Shown: piece after piece, positions 26,315 to 38,092 of the stretch | Layout of the letters: every line of letters starts with the position of its first letter | Numbering within the stretch: the stretch's first letter is position 1 | Source: Paramarasmius palmivorus | Lineage: Eukaryota > Basidiomycota > Agaricomycetes > Agaricales > Marasmiaceae | NCBI GenBank assembly: GCA_037176845.1 | Contig: JAYKXP010000006.1 | Coordinates: 1,105,322-1,169,321 of the forward strand | Length of the DNA stretch: 64,000 nt | Direction of reading: 5' to 3' | Position numbers and translations under genes: made by a program | The notes under the pieces: generated by a model | The model's database searches: none | The model's input: the letters and a program-made list of their open reading frames with translations, nothing else | What the model was told of the DNA's origin: nothing

Positions 26315-26933
26315 TTTGATGGTGAAAGATTGAGTTCAACGAAGTCACAGCTGCAAGTGATACAATACAGGAGGGGTACTATTTGCTACAACTTCAAGTG
26401 GTCTAGACAAGAAATGGGTTGGAATGAAGTACTTGGTCCATGAAAAGAGAAAGGTTAAAAGACCTCAGTAGATGATACTGAAAAATCTTAAAGCTAGTGG
26501 GCGGTTGAATGTTGAAAAGCTGCGGAAAGCTTGGAAAGGACGATTTCGTAGTAAGTATTGCCTGTTAACCTTTGCCGCGCGCATTTATATTGAAAAGGTC
26601 GTCCTGAGACATGAATTAGAGCCCTTGTCCCATAGTTCTTCGGAGAAGTGGAGAGGAAGGTTGGAAGGTGTCCACGACGAGATTGTAGTGTAACTTCGAA
26701 CCACGATCCTTGTATACTTAAGCTTCAGCATAAACGACCTTCAGTGCCGAGTGCCATTTAAATCTAGGCAATAAAAAAACCATGCGCTTAGTACAGAACA
26801 TGAGTTGCAATTGAACGAGATTAAGCCACAGCCAGTGTGATATGAGCATAGGCTAGGGTTAGGGTAAGTAAAGACCCAAGGTGAGTCATCCTCACGTGGG
26901 TCGCGTTTTCTTTCAAACTCTCACCACGACAAC
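26315..26933. other. Divergent intergenic region upstream of SMC6
   Basis: Promoter region shared by the small basic protein gene (-) and SMC6 (+). A 73-codon open frame at 26472-26693 has no support and is not called. A double telomere-type hexamer lies at 26854-26864. Confidence 0.4.
26854..26864 (+). promoter_or_regulatory. Telobox-like TAGGGTTAGGG element
   Basis: Two adjacent TTAGGG-type units (one lacking its first T) about 70 nt upstream of the SMC6 start codon. Myb-type telobox factors such as Tbf1 are known to bind this motif in fungal promoters. Its role here is inference from position and sequence alone; a chance match is possible. Confidence 0.35.
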
Positions 26934-29900
26934 ATGGGAAAGCGAAGAGCCACCGCTGACAGCGACGACGAGCGCGCCCACGACGCGTCTCCGACCTCGA
27001 AACGTGCTCGCAGGGACGAGCCGAGTCAAGCAAATCCGAGCACTCAGGCCCGACGCGCCAGGAAAGGCAAAGGCAAGGCGCGCGACGACAGTGATGGTTC
27101 AGGAGAAGAGGAAGAGGAAATTCAGGAGCAATCGGTGGATACGGTAGATGATGACACCTTCGAGGAACAGTATGGCAAAGAGCTGTTCGAGCGTATGGAA
27201 GCCAAACGCAGTAAAGCTGGTTATGGGGTAAGACATATCCTTCGCCCACTTTGCAGTTTGCTCATTCGCAATCCGAACAGGGTGTTGCTGAATACGGCAT
27301 CATTGAATCGATTGAGATGCACCAATTTATGTGCCATAAATCACTCAGCTTCACCTTTGGGCCGAACATCAACTTTATCATTGGTATGTCAATACCTGAA
27401 ACACGTAGCAAAAACACTTACACATTTCGCCTGGGCAGGCCACAACGGAAGTAGGTGCCCTTCAGAACTCGAATGAAGCTTCGTTTTTAACGTTAAGTTA
27501 GGCGGTAAGAGCGCTGTTTTGTCAGCAATCACCGTTGCTCTTGGAGGCAAGACAAACTCCACCGGTAGAGGCACTGGTCTGAAGGCATTCATCCGTGAGG
27601 GCCAACAGTGAGTACTCAGATACCTTTGATATGTCATTTCCTAAGGTGCCTTCTAGGATGGCCGAGGTTACAATTCAATTGAAGAACCAAGGCGACGAGG
27701 CTTACAAGCCTAGTGAATATGGGAAATCTATCTTCATTACAAGGAGGTTCACGAACACCGGCAACTCTTCGTGGAAGATCTGCAACAAGGACCGCAAAGT
27801 GGTCAGCACCAAGAAAGAGGAGCTGGCCGCTATCTGTGATCATATGAACATTCAAGTGGACAACCCAATGAATGTTTTGACACAGGGTAAGTGAAATTGC
27901 TTGATTCACGAGGATCCAATATTGATCCAAACCTCAGACGCTGCCAGGCAGTTCTTAAGCGCATCAACACCGTCAGACAAGTACAAGGTAACTTGTCATC
28001 GCATGCCTTTGGACGTTCTACTTACCAGATACGTAGTTTTTCTTGCGCGGCACGCAACTCTCTCAACTGTCTTCCGAATATGAGCAATGTCTCGAAAATA
28101 TCACGAACACGAGCAAGGTCTTGTCGCACAAGAGAGAAGCCATTCCCGATCTTCGTGCTGCTTTCAAAGAAGCGACCTTGAAGTTCGAGGAGGCATCCAA
28201 AGCACGTGAACAGAAACGTCGCGTCGATGACCTGAAGAAGGAGCTGGCGTGGTCTCACGTTGCGCTAAAAGCAGCGGAGTTGGAGAAAAAGATGGAGGAG
28301 GCTGGGAAGCAGGAACGTCGCGTACCTAAAGTCCAACAAAATCTCGAGGCAGCCCAGGTATGTCGTTAAGCTTTTTGACGAGTGTATTGTACAATGTTCA
28401 TGATTTGTCAGGCGCAACTTGAAACTGCATCTCAGGAGGTAGCCCGATATGAGGAACAGATCGGGAATTTCGGGAATCAAGACGACCTTCGAGAGCAACA
28501 TGAGAGCTTGAAAACCAAGCTGTCAGATATCCGTCGAGATATTGCCGAATGTAGGGTGTGTATTTGTCATTTCTGGCTTCAAAAACCCAAGCTAACCCTG
28601 TCCATAGAACCAACAATCGACAATCAACAATGACCTGAAGGGCCTCAATGCACAGATCGAAGGCTTTGAGAAGGAGATTGAAGAGGAGAATCGACGCCTT
28701 GCATCAGATACTCAAGCGAAGCGCGATGCTCACCAACGCAAGCTCCAAAGCGCCAAGGACAACGTTCAAAAACTGGGCGAGGACCTGAAGAACAAAGCTG
28801 AAGAAATTCGTACCCTTGAAGCTGATGCAGCAGGAATCAAAAGTCAAGGGGAGAGCAAAGAAAGGGAACTTCAGGGGCTCCACGCAAAGATTGAGCAGTG
28901 TCAAAGCATGATAAAGCGCATTGAACAAGCCGATAAGGATCGGTATATGGCCTATGGCAACAACATACCACAGTTACTGAAAAGAATCAAGAACGGACGC
29001 TGGAGAGGCGATAGACCCTTGGGTCCATTGGGCACCTTTGTTAAATGCAAAGACGTTCGGCGATGGGCACCATTGTTGAGAAACCAGCTTGGTCGCGTTT
29101 TGACCGCGTTTGCAGTCACCGATGCTGATGATATGAAGACCCTCAAGCAGTTGCTCGTCGACAGTGGCAAGTAGGTGATATTATCGCGATGTTCGCTTTA
29201 CCGATTCTCATATCCCTTTCTAGTCCCAACACTATGATAATCATCTACGAAAAGGATCTGTTCGACTACAGCGCTGGTGAACCTTCTCCAGACATGCTTA
29301 CCGTCCTCCGAGTGCTCGAGGTACGTACTTTTTGGTTAGTTCTCTAGTCATACTGATAGAATATATCTAGATATCTGACCCGCATGTCTTGCGAATCCTA
29401 ATCAATCAACGGCAAATCGAGAGAATGTTGTTGGGCGAGACACGTAAAGAAGGTGAAGCTGTCCTGGCCAGGGCTCGTGGTGGTGGACATGCGTGGACTG
29501 CAGATGGTTTTGATATTCGTCGATTTGCGTATGTCCAACTGGTTATTCGGTATTGCACGTTCTGATACCTTATTCTAGTGAGGGTGGAGGCGCAACCAAT
29601 CCCCTCAATTTTGGTCGCCGAAATGATAACACAGACCTGCTCCTGACCGAAGGAAGCGCATCAGAGAGACCGTAAGCCAGGTTTTCCATCAGATGCTCGT
29701 CATACTAATGACATATTAGGCGGATTGAACAAGAACTCTCTCAGACCCAACTTGAGTTGCAACCTCTCATCAACGCGATCAAGGATATGAAACATCAATA
29801 TGGGGCGAAGAGAGGCGAAATCAACAGAGCGACGGTACTTGAGAATTTCCGCGTGCTTTCCAGTCTTTTGCTCACTTTTTCCTAGGAACAACACAGGGCG

Positions 29901-31431
29901 CTCGATGCAGCGCTTCAAAGAGCTAAACAGCATCTCCGCAGTGTTGAAGAAGAAGAACAAGCGGAAACACCAGTTAACATCGCTGCTATTGAAGGCTGTA
30001 AGAAGGTTGGTGTCTATGCATCTCGACAATACACTGTGCCCCTGACGCATCAGAGTAGGAATGTGAGGAGGAAAGGACTGGCCTTACTGAACAATTCAAA
30101 GTTCTCGAGGAGACGAAGCTTGCACACGAGGAGAGGATGAGGCAGTTACTCGTAGAATCCAATGCCATTAAAGCACAAATCGAGGGCTTTGCCGCGCAGA
30201 AGAAGATCTTAGTTGTAAGTCGGTCGATTTTACACCTGACGAACAAATGTTGACGCTTGGGTTATAGGATCAAGTGTCGGCTGCGGTGGAAGAACGAGGC
30301 AAAGCTCAGAATAGCGTTCGTCACTACGAAGCAAAACTTGCTGAAGAGCAACAGAAACTTGACACGGAGAACGCAGCTGTTAAGACACTTCAGGAAGAGT
30401 TCGAGGTGATTTTCCATAAGCAAACACGCCCGCTTTTTACTCATGTCTCTATAGACATGGACACAGAGTGCCGAACAATATTGTGAACGTGTGGAAACTA
30501 CGCGGAGGCCTGAAGAAATCGAAAAGCAGATCAAGTCGGTACAGACAGCCCTACAGGAGCGCGAAAAGAAGTTTGTTATTTCTTCTTACGAGCGTATACC
30601 GAGACTAACGAATGTGTTTAGGCAGGGCTTTACCGTGGAGGAGATGACTATTGAGGTCAACAGAACAAGGCAGAAACTAGAGGACGCCAAGAGAGAGCTC
30701 TCCCAGATGATCTCCCTGAACAAGGCATGTATTATCAGTTCCGTTTGTCCAAGTGCTGACATTGCGTCCTCAGCTCCTCAAGTCTTCTGTAACGACCCGT
30801 ATGCAGAAGTGGCAAGAGTTCCGAAGACACATTGCTCTCCGATGCAAAATCGTGTTCTCCTACAACCTTTCGCAGCGAGGCTACTTCGGTAGCATTAAAT
30901 TCAACCACGCGGAGGAGACTCTCACTCTACATGTCAGTATTGTGTTTTGCATCATTATCTTTGCTGACTTGAACTCTGCTCGCTTTAGGTGCAAACCGAA
31001 GACCAAGCAATTTCCAAGGCCAGAGACAAAGAAATCCATGCCCTCAGTGGTGGCGAGAAGTCATTCTCCACAATCTGTCTGTTGTTGTCTCTGTGGGAAT
31101 CCATAGGATGTCCATTAAGGTGTCTCGGTACGATGGTTGCCTTGTTTGATGTGAAATCTGCTGCTCACCTCTATATCAGACGAATTCGATGTGTTCATGG
31201 ACGCTGTCAACCGCCGTATCTCTATGAAGATGATGGTGAGTATTGTTATAGTCTCGCCTGACGTGGGTCTTGACCTTTCAACAGATTGATACTGCGAATC
31301 AATCCGACAAGAAGCAATACGTTCTTATCACACCCCAAGACATGAACAACGTCACGATTGGGCCCACTGTTCGTGTACACCGAATGACCGATCCTGAACG
31401 TGGACAAGGCACGCTGGCTATGGCTAGCTAG
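26934..31431 (+). CDS. SMC6: SMC6, Smc5-Smc6 complex ATPase subunit
   Basis: ATPase arm of the Smc5-Smc6 complex for recombination repair and replication-fork stability. The N-terminal ~95 residues are a charged, disordered extension; the head follows with MHQFMCHKSLSFTFGPNINF, and the Walker A loop is assembled across three exons as GHNGSGKSAVLSAI. Long coiled-coil arms flank a hinge encoded around 29000-29600. The C-terminal head carries the ABC signature LSGGEKSFSTICLLLSLWE and Walker B RCLDEFDVFMD, also split by an intron. The gene has about 18 short introns, including a 12-nt exon at 27439-27450. The length, about 1,130 residues, is normal. The ATG at 26934 opens the first in-frame exon. 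Confidence 0.93.
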
Positions 31432-31622
31432 ATGTTACATCATTATCGTTCTCTTTCTTTGGCTTCCCCTCTCGGGTACTGTATACACCTTTTCCTACTT
31501 ACATTATGCTCGTCGTCAGAGTATCTTACATTCTTGCCTTATTCGTACTTACACCAGAAGACTGCAATATAGTACGATGTCAATACATACATTACTACCA
31601 AGGTCTCAAATATCAATACAAA

Positions 31623-32989
31623 TCAGTCTTCTATTTTCAGGTCACCATAAGGCTCTGCTTTGAAGTAGGACTCCTCAAAATGATGGACCCGAACGAAACC
31701 GTCTTCTCCTCCAGACGCATAACAAGTACCCTTTGGGTGAACAGCAAGCCTACAGGGATTGTTAGTGTCTGGGGAACGCAGACATGACGAGAAACGTACG
31801 TATTGATAGGACCGAAGTGGCCCTTCACCCGTCCAACCTCCTCCTCGAAGATCTTGTGCCAAAAACGGGTCTCGAATTTACCCTGCCGCAGGGAAGTTGT
31901 CGTGACGCTCATGGCATCTTGCCCTCCTCCAAGAAGAACCTATGGAATGGATTGAGTAATGACATCGACACTTTCCAACGAGACTGACATAGGGCTTGTT
32001 CGGTGCCAAAGCAGCGCTGTTAAGCGGAGTTTCAGTGGTAAAGGTCTTGACGACTAAAAGCGACTTGGTGTCGTGTATCTAGACGCCGAAAGGGTTGGTT
32101 TCAATATCAAGATGTTAGACAAAAGTAACTTACTCTAGCAGACTTGTCTTTGCTGCTCGTGATGCAGTATGTTCTATCAGAACTCATCTGGAGATCCGTA
32201 ACAGTGTCGCTATGAGCACGTTCGTTGTTGTCCACTTCTTCGCCACTTTTGACGTTGAATAGGGCAACTTTTCCTGATTCATGTCCTGTGATGATTATTC
32301 CCGGTTGTGCAGTGAATGCACAGACAGTTGCTTTTGAGCCAATGGGGTTGAACATGTGTAGAGGTTCTTTTGATTCTGTTGAAACGGTAAGCGAGAGTAA
32401 GAAGTTAGGATGTGGGGCTTCGCACGTTTGGTACCATCTCCGCTCCTGTTGATGTTGAACACACGAATTGCACATTGGTGTCCCATACGTTGCTCGGTGA
32501 TACAGACCACCTGCTTGTCGTCCTCGCTGAACGCAACTCTCTTCACAGCAGTAGGGAATTCCCATGTGTACAGACATTTTCCAGTAGCGACTGCCCATAG
32601 TCGAAGTGTGTTATCAGCCGATCCAGAAACGAGGTATTTTGACTCGGCTGAGGATGGTCGAAACATTTTAAGAAGTTGGTGTTGCGAGGATGGAATGATC
32701 ACTCACAATCGACATCTACCGTCCAAACTGTTCCATTATGCCCATCGTATGTACCCAATCGCTCTCCGTTTTGTGTGAACCAGACATTTATACGGTGATC
32801 TTTTGAGCAGGAAAATAAGAGGTCCCCTTCCCGGTTGAACTTGATCTGTGTTAGAGAACGTTCATGACCTGTCTCTCGAGTCAGAATCGGTGAAATTTGG
32901 GCAGACTTGGGTTAACCTTGAAGTAATATAGGTTTCTATGAGCAGTTGAGATCAGTATGTATCTTTGTAAAAATGGTATTACATACCAT
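31623..32989 (-). CDS. Translation initiation factor eIF3 subunit I (TIF34)
   Basis: Beta-propeller scaffold subunit of eIF3 in the cytoplasm. WD40 repeats run through the protein: [40 protein letters not shown], and near the C-terminus [20 protein letters not shown], ending [14 protein letters not shown] as in family members. The N-terminus is recovered only by splicing: the ATG (32987-32989) is the last codon of its exon, an intron (32936-32986) follows, then a 19-nt exon (32917-32935), another intron (32869-32916) and the long part. This gives [15 protein letters not shown], matching the canonical [15 protein letters not shown] of the family. The gene converges on SMC6 (192 nt apart). Confidence 0.93.
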
Positions 32990-33233
32990 TTTCGTGGAGG
33001 AAGGAGAGGTCGATGAGTGTGACCTCGAAACTTTTTTTCGAGACGTTTTCCTCCCACGTGCCCCATGATGAGCGCGTTTGCGACAACCTCAACTCCTTCT
33101 CTCAGACTCTACGCTTATCTATTTCTCTCACGTCCACCGGTCATATTGTTCTCGAAGGTTCTCGTCTCTGTGGGGCTCTTTTCTTTAGTGTATAGACGCG
33201 ACATTTGGACTGGCATCGGTCGTTGGTCGTTCG

Positions 33234-34448
33234 ATGACCTCACAGCACACTGTGCGTTCGGTGCAACGCATTATTTCTCTCCCAATTACCAGACCGAAAT
33301 CTATCTCGAAGCTACCCCTTCGCCCTGTGGATCATTCCAAAATCTTGACCTATTACCACTTTCAACTTCATGCGTCAGAGGCTAGAGGAAAGGAGAAGAC
33401 TGGTGGAGCAAGTACTTCCAGATGGAAACCGGAGGGAGGATGGGTGAAATGGGCTCAAGCTAAAGCCGCCCAAACGTGGGCAGGGTTTGGAAAGGCCCCA
33501 GAAGGAAGTTGGAAAGTATGTGGAATAGTTCTCGTATCATTAATGTGTCGCTTACCATTTGGTTTGTAGTTGAAAGTATTTCGAGGTGGTGAACGCCTTG
33601 TAGATCGCATAGACTTTGAAGAGCTTGCGCTCAAAGGCGTTGACCCATCTCTTGGGCCGACAATTAGGCATCCGGACTTCTCAGGGAAGGGGCAAGATGC
33701 TGGAAGTACGACGAAACCACTTGTACGCGTCCCGAGTCTCGTTAAATTGTATGCATGCTCATAACTTGACTCAGATACCACTCCTTTATCCGCCTTCAAT
33801 ATGTACGGGTGAGACCATGCTTGAGCACCTGAGAACCCTTGTGTCCACAAGGGCTCCTCGACATAGAAAGGGTTGTATAACATGGATATTGGTAATGCCT
33901 TTAACAGCGCCTTTCATGATCATTCGTAAGGTTTTTTTCTTCGCCGAGTTCAGATCAGCTCTCACATTACACACCACGTTTAGCCATTATACCCAACCTT
34001 CCGTTCTTCTTCTGTGTCTGGCGGTCATGGTCGCACTATCGAGGTTTGATTGTTCTTGTGATGCTTTCTTCCCCGTTTTCTGAGGCAAATCTCGTTAGCA
34101 TATAGATCATCTCAGTATTTGATGGCACTTATCGAGAAAAGAGCGATCGTGCCAGAAGGCAGCACCACTCTTGACGGGATTTACAAGGAGTTTGGTCCGA
34201 AACTCCTTCGAGCGTCTTCCCCTGCCTCCACTTCTTCGGATTCTCCGACGGACCGTTCATCCGAGACCCCCAAAGGCTCGCCTGGAACAGACAACGCAGA
34301 CCCAGATTCAGATTCAGATCCAGACAGCACCTCGGAGTTGCTGCTATCGAGAGAAGCGGTACCAGCTGTAATCGATGTATTCAATCTCGAAAAAGGTGCT
34401 GCAGCTGACATGTACAGGGCCGTCGAACAGGCACAGACCAGGAATTGA
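33234..34448 (+). CDS. Mitochondrial K+/H+ exchange-related protein (yeast YDL183C/Mit_KHE1 family)
   Basis: Members of this family are mitochondrial inner-membrane proteins linked to K+/H+ exchange. The protein starts with a basic leader free of acids, continues IISLPITRPKS and LTYYHFQLHA, and contains the core motif MPLTAPFMIIPIIPNLPFFF, then a WRSWSHYRAY stretch. An acidic Ser/Asp-rich tail follows. Exons 33234-33515, 33570-33722, 33775-33925, 33984-34043 and 34099-34448 give 331 residues in phase. The frame is also open upstream: a 5' exon 33068-33139 with intron 33140-33188 (good TTTCTTTAG acceptor) would add about 39 residues. The start is therefore uncertain, while the rest is firm. 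It is divergent with eIF3i. Confidence 0.85.
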
Positions 34449-36189
34449 GTCCTCCTTGAACGTGAATGGAAGCGGTACGATACACGTTACGCTGTCAATG
34501 ACTTCCATGTTACGGTTATGTGTATTAATTCAGAATTCGCGTGTATATGTAGATTAGACGGATTCATATAATGAACATACTTTCCATCCAGAGAGCCTTC
34601 GTCTCCGGCAGCCTCCGGGCTTCGAGCTTTGTAGTTTGTTGACGATGTGACTAGTGGCCTATTCAACAAGACTGGGCCTTGAACTCCTCGCTACAAGCGG
34701 AATAGTCCAGCTCGAGGCTTTAGCATCTCCATCTTTGATTGCAGACTAGCGTCTGGAGAGTGCGTCTCAAGAACAGTAAGCGTGAACGGATGCAAGGACC
34801 TCCGGGACTGACCTCAAAGTGTTGACACTAATAAATAAGCGCCCAATGATTCCGGAGCGTCAACGGCGTTTTACCAATAACTACGACGAACTGAGTTCCG
34901 TACTCACCTTTCCGAATGCCGACCAACCCATAAATTCGCCTCAAAAAGGTGTAATGGCCCGAAGAAGTATGATAGGGACATTTAAAACGACTCTGGATGG
35001 GGTACATCAGAGAATGAAGGCTTGGAATCACAGGTCAAGGCGCGTATGCAGCATTTCGACTATTCAAATCGTTACTCATCACAAGTCCTACTCTGACAGC
35101 TCAATATTCCCATTCGACTTCGGGCTAGCTGATTCAATGTCCAGTACACTTTCCATATTCTGTCTCGAAGCTTAAACCAAAACCTACGGGGCATGGCTGG
35201 TACTCACATTTCGGGCTCGCATCAAGACATTCATTTGGAAGCAATGCACTAGAATGAACTGTACAACATCGCCGCTTACTCTCATCGTTCTCATCTAATC
35301 GGAACTCTATTCGAGATGAACTGTGAATCCTCGTTGCAGCAGCCCCCATGATCCCTACAATACTTGGTACATCGACAATAGTACGTGGAGACCAACCCAA
35401 AGCGGATGTACTTTGTGGCTCCTCCGTTGTTATAGGAAATCTTAGGTTCTGCTGACTCGCGAGTCGCGGCGCAGCCTCAGCACCTGATAGAAGTGCCACC
35501 ATATGCATTACCTCCATCTTCTAAAGAATCGAACCAAAGGATCGCGAACTGGGTATTTAGGTAGCTGCATTTACCTAGCGGTGGCCTATGCTTGCAGGCA
35601 CCTGCCCGCATTTGTATTTTGCCTGCCTGTGTAGTGGACAATGCATTCATCAGTAGGTAAGTTTGGCGCCTGTTCGCTGTCGGTCTCCGAGTCGTTGAAT
35701 AGCATCACAGGTTCAGATATCACAAGTGGTTCTTTATGGAAATTAGCAGTGTTCAATTTGTCTGATTCACGACACCGGTACGCCCATAAGTGCGAATTTG
35801 GCTCAAGGTTACGAACTTGACGCCGTGTCAGAAATGGATCTCTACAACGATGGCCCAAAGCGCACGTTCTAACCCTCCGAGTTGTCCGTTGGCGCGTCGG
35901 CTGCTATAATGTGGCTTCTAGTTTCTATTCTAATTTTAGGAGGGCGCTTCACCCATTCGTACTCAACCCCATGAAAGCAAGAGTCCAGCTTCCGAATGAC
36001 CATTTCGTCTCGCGTAAGTACATCTCTCTGGTTCTCAAAATGGTGCTCATGAAAGGTATAAAACCCTAGTAATTTTTCTGTGTCTCCCCAGTTCGGACAG
36101 AACAGATTCCCCAGCAGTCTCAAATCAAGCACTGTACGTTTCATCCTGCCATCTCCCAGCCAGACAACTAACGCGCCTCGCTCAGCATC
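34449..36189. other. Gene-poor stretch before the KP4-like gene
   Basis: About 1.7 kb without a convincing gene. Two candidates were considered and not called: a + strand frame at 34819-35175 and a - strand 127-codon frame at 35134-35517 that begins with a weakly hydrophobic segment and has several cysteines. A further - strand frame at 35586-35858 shows no known domain. Confidence 0.4.
36057..36063 (+). promoter_or_regulatory. TATA box of the KP4-like gene
   Basis: TATAAAA, 127 nt upstream of the start codon at 36190. That spacing suits a highly expressed fungal gene with a leader of about 90 nt. Called from sequence only. Confidence 0.5.
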
Positions 36190-36630
36190 ATGAAGTTCAC
36201 CTCTGTCTTCGTTGCCTTTGCTCTCGGCGGTGCTGCTGTGAACGCTCTCGGTATCAACTGCCGTGGTAGCAGCCAATGCAGCCAGGCTGGCGCCACACTC
36301 GGGCAGTTGCAGAACCTCATCAACAATGGTGTCGATAACAACAGGCAATACGGCGATGGCCAACAGATTGCCTGCCTTTCCCACCTCTGTGCATTCTTCC
36401 AAATGACTGGAAGGACCAACTCTGGCGCTACTGTCAAGAGCCTCATCCAGGGCCTTGTCAACCATGGTTGTGGAAGGTGTGGAAGCAACCCCACTGATGG
36501 GTATGTATCCGTTTGGTCTTGGGTTTGCGTCGCGTTGAGCTTATGGTGTTCGTGATCCAGAAACGATGTCAATAATGGGGAGTTGACCGTCAACTTTGTC
36601 AACAGCCCCGTTTGCCAGGGTGTATGTTAA
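36190..36630 (+). CDS. KP4-like killer-toxin family secreted protein
   Basis: A small secreted cysteine-rich protein of the family founded by the KP4 toxin of an Ustilago virus; chromosomal copies occur across fungi. A signal peptide covers about residues 1-19 (cleavage near VNALG). The mature part starts INCRGSSQC, and has IACLSHLCAFFQ, HGCGRCGSNP and the C-terminal ELTVNFVN pattern, with eight cysteines in all, fewer than the ten of KP4 itself. Exons 36190-36500 and 36561-36630 give 126 residues. KP4 proteins are reported to act on calcium channels of target cells; whether this one is toxic, self-directed or developmental cannot be told. Confidence 0.85.
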
Positions 36631-37136
36631 TTAATGGATCTAGGATATTGTGATCGTTTCGACTGTATATTGTGCGTAAATTTGGTGTAAATCAAACCGT
36701 TGTTCAGCCTAGTCTGCGCCTAAGAACCCCCTGTTACACGCTGATCAACATAGGGAACATTCGGAAGCTTGGGTTTCGGTTAAGCATTATGTATTCTTCC
36801 TGCCCCGGCTCATTCTCCGGACGGGAGGTAGACGTATGTACACCTTTTTCTTCTAAGTATGCTTCGTTCGACATTGTGCATAGAAATCAGGAATTGAGGG
36901 TCGCGTGACGTCAGAAAAGTGGAAAATTGCCAAGTTTACAGTGGCAATGCGATCGATAGCAGCGGAAATGTTGATTCGAAGGCGTACTGAAGAAGAAAAG
37001 CTTCTTCGGAGGTAAATGAGTGAGGAATCGATAGCGAAAGGGATGGTCCATTGGTGAAAACGATTAGTACATTGATTCGATTGATTTCTCCATGTTACAA
37101 GAGACATGCGACCTCCAACACTGTTCCGACACCTGT
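36631..37136. other. Convergent intergenic region
   Basis: Holds the 3' ends of the KP4-like gene (+) and profilin (-). No supported gene. Confidence 0.5.
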
Positions 37137-37687
37137 CTAATAGTTCACGCTGCGCAAGTAGTCACCGAGACCCTCGACGACGACTGTTGTTTCGGATTGC
37201 TGAATCGGAGCCTTGTAAATGGCTACAAGGACTGCCTGAGTGGTCTTCACTACGACACCGCCATCGGCCTAGGAATAGGCGAAGTTCTAAGTCAGACTGA
37301 ACGCGCACGGGAAGTCGAGGACGCACCGCCTTTTTGAGATATATGTTCTGTGGGGTGGCCTGTAGCGTAAAGTACTTCTCCCCTGCAATCCTTAAGCCAC
37401 TAGCTTGAACTTGTGCCGGGTTATTGAAGCCATCGACAATTGCTTTCTGCTCCTCGGGTGTAATCTATCCTTTTCTGCTTAGTACATGTCTCACGAGAAA
37501 AGGATGAGGATTTACTCACGTTGAAACCTGCAGAGGTAGCCCAAACGCCTCCTGCTAAACCGAGAATGGCAGCCTGGGTGACCCTTCCGCTGCCAATGAG
37601 GTTGGTATCGACGTATGCTGCACAGAAATGGTTCAGCAAGCTTGTCAAGTACAAAGATATGGATGTTATTCACATTGCCAGGACATT
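37137..37687 (-). CDS. Profilin
   Basis: Actin-monomer, polyproline and phosphoinositide-binding protein of the cytoplasm. Four exons, 37675-37687, 37520-37617, 37327-37464 and 37137-37268, give exactly 126 residues, the normal fungal length. The first exon codes only MSWQ plus one base; it continues SYVDTNLIGSGRVTQAAILG, then GVWATSAGF, an FTLQAT strand, and the C-terminal helix ending YLRSVNY. All introns are GT-AG in consistent phase. The open frames on the opposite strand here are shadows. Confidence 0.95.
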
Positions 37688-38092
37688 GTTCGAAAGGTAG
37701 ATGATAAAGAGAGCTAAGGGAGAACTCCTTATTCAGGTGCCGACGGGCTCTAAGACGGCGATGGCGGCGATTGCCGGACGATTACCGGGGGTCCGGCCAT
37801 TTTGGCGCTGAGAAACACGTGTGGGCGTCGTGGTTGCCTTTTTCGTTTGGTTTTGTGTACGCGCCTCGTTGAACGCGGGTTGCCTTCTGACCATCACCAT
37901 TCATATATCAATCTGTCACTTTGGCGGGTCCGTGCACAGCTGTGACGCTGCATGACTCTCGTTTATCTATAAATCCACCGTTGTAAGTGCCCAGGACTTG
38001 CTGCTTGTTCACGCTTGTTGAAATAGGATCTTGTTTAGTTCAGCACACTACTCTTTGCGACAAATCCATCTTCGTAAAATCCGCCACATGCC
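37688..38092. other. Divergent promoter region (profilin / Rif1-like)
   Basis: About 400 nt between two divergent start codons. No gene or distinct element beyond short CT-rich runs was seen. Confidence 0.4.

Noticed and set aside
34819..35175. Plus-strand frame starting LTLINKRPMIPER, faintly like a piece of the K+/H+ exchange protein (MALIEKRAIVPEG)
   Set aside because: Similarity is limited to a few residues and does not extend; a partial duplication could not be supported.
35134..35517. Possible small secreted cysteine-containing protein on the minus strand
   Set aside because: The hydrophobic start is too weak for a signal peptide, cysteines show no pattern and no splice or family support was found.
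35869..36602. Long minus-strand frames over the KP4-like gene
   Set aside because: They mirror the coding strand of a gene with signal peptide, cysteine pattern and intron; composition is not protein-like.
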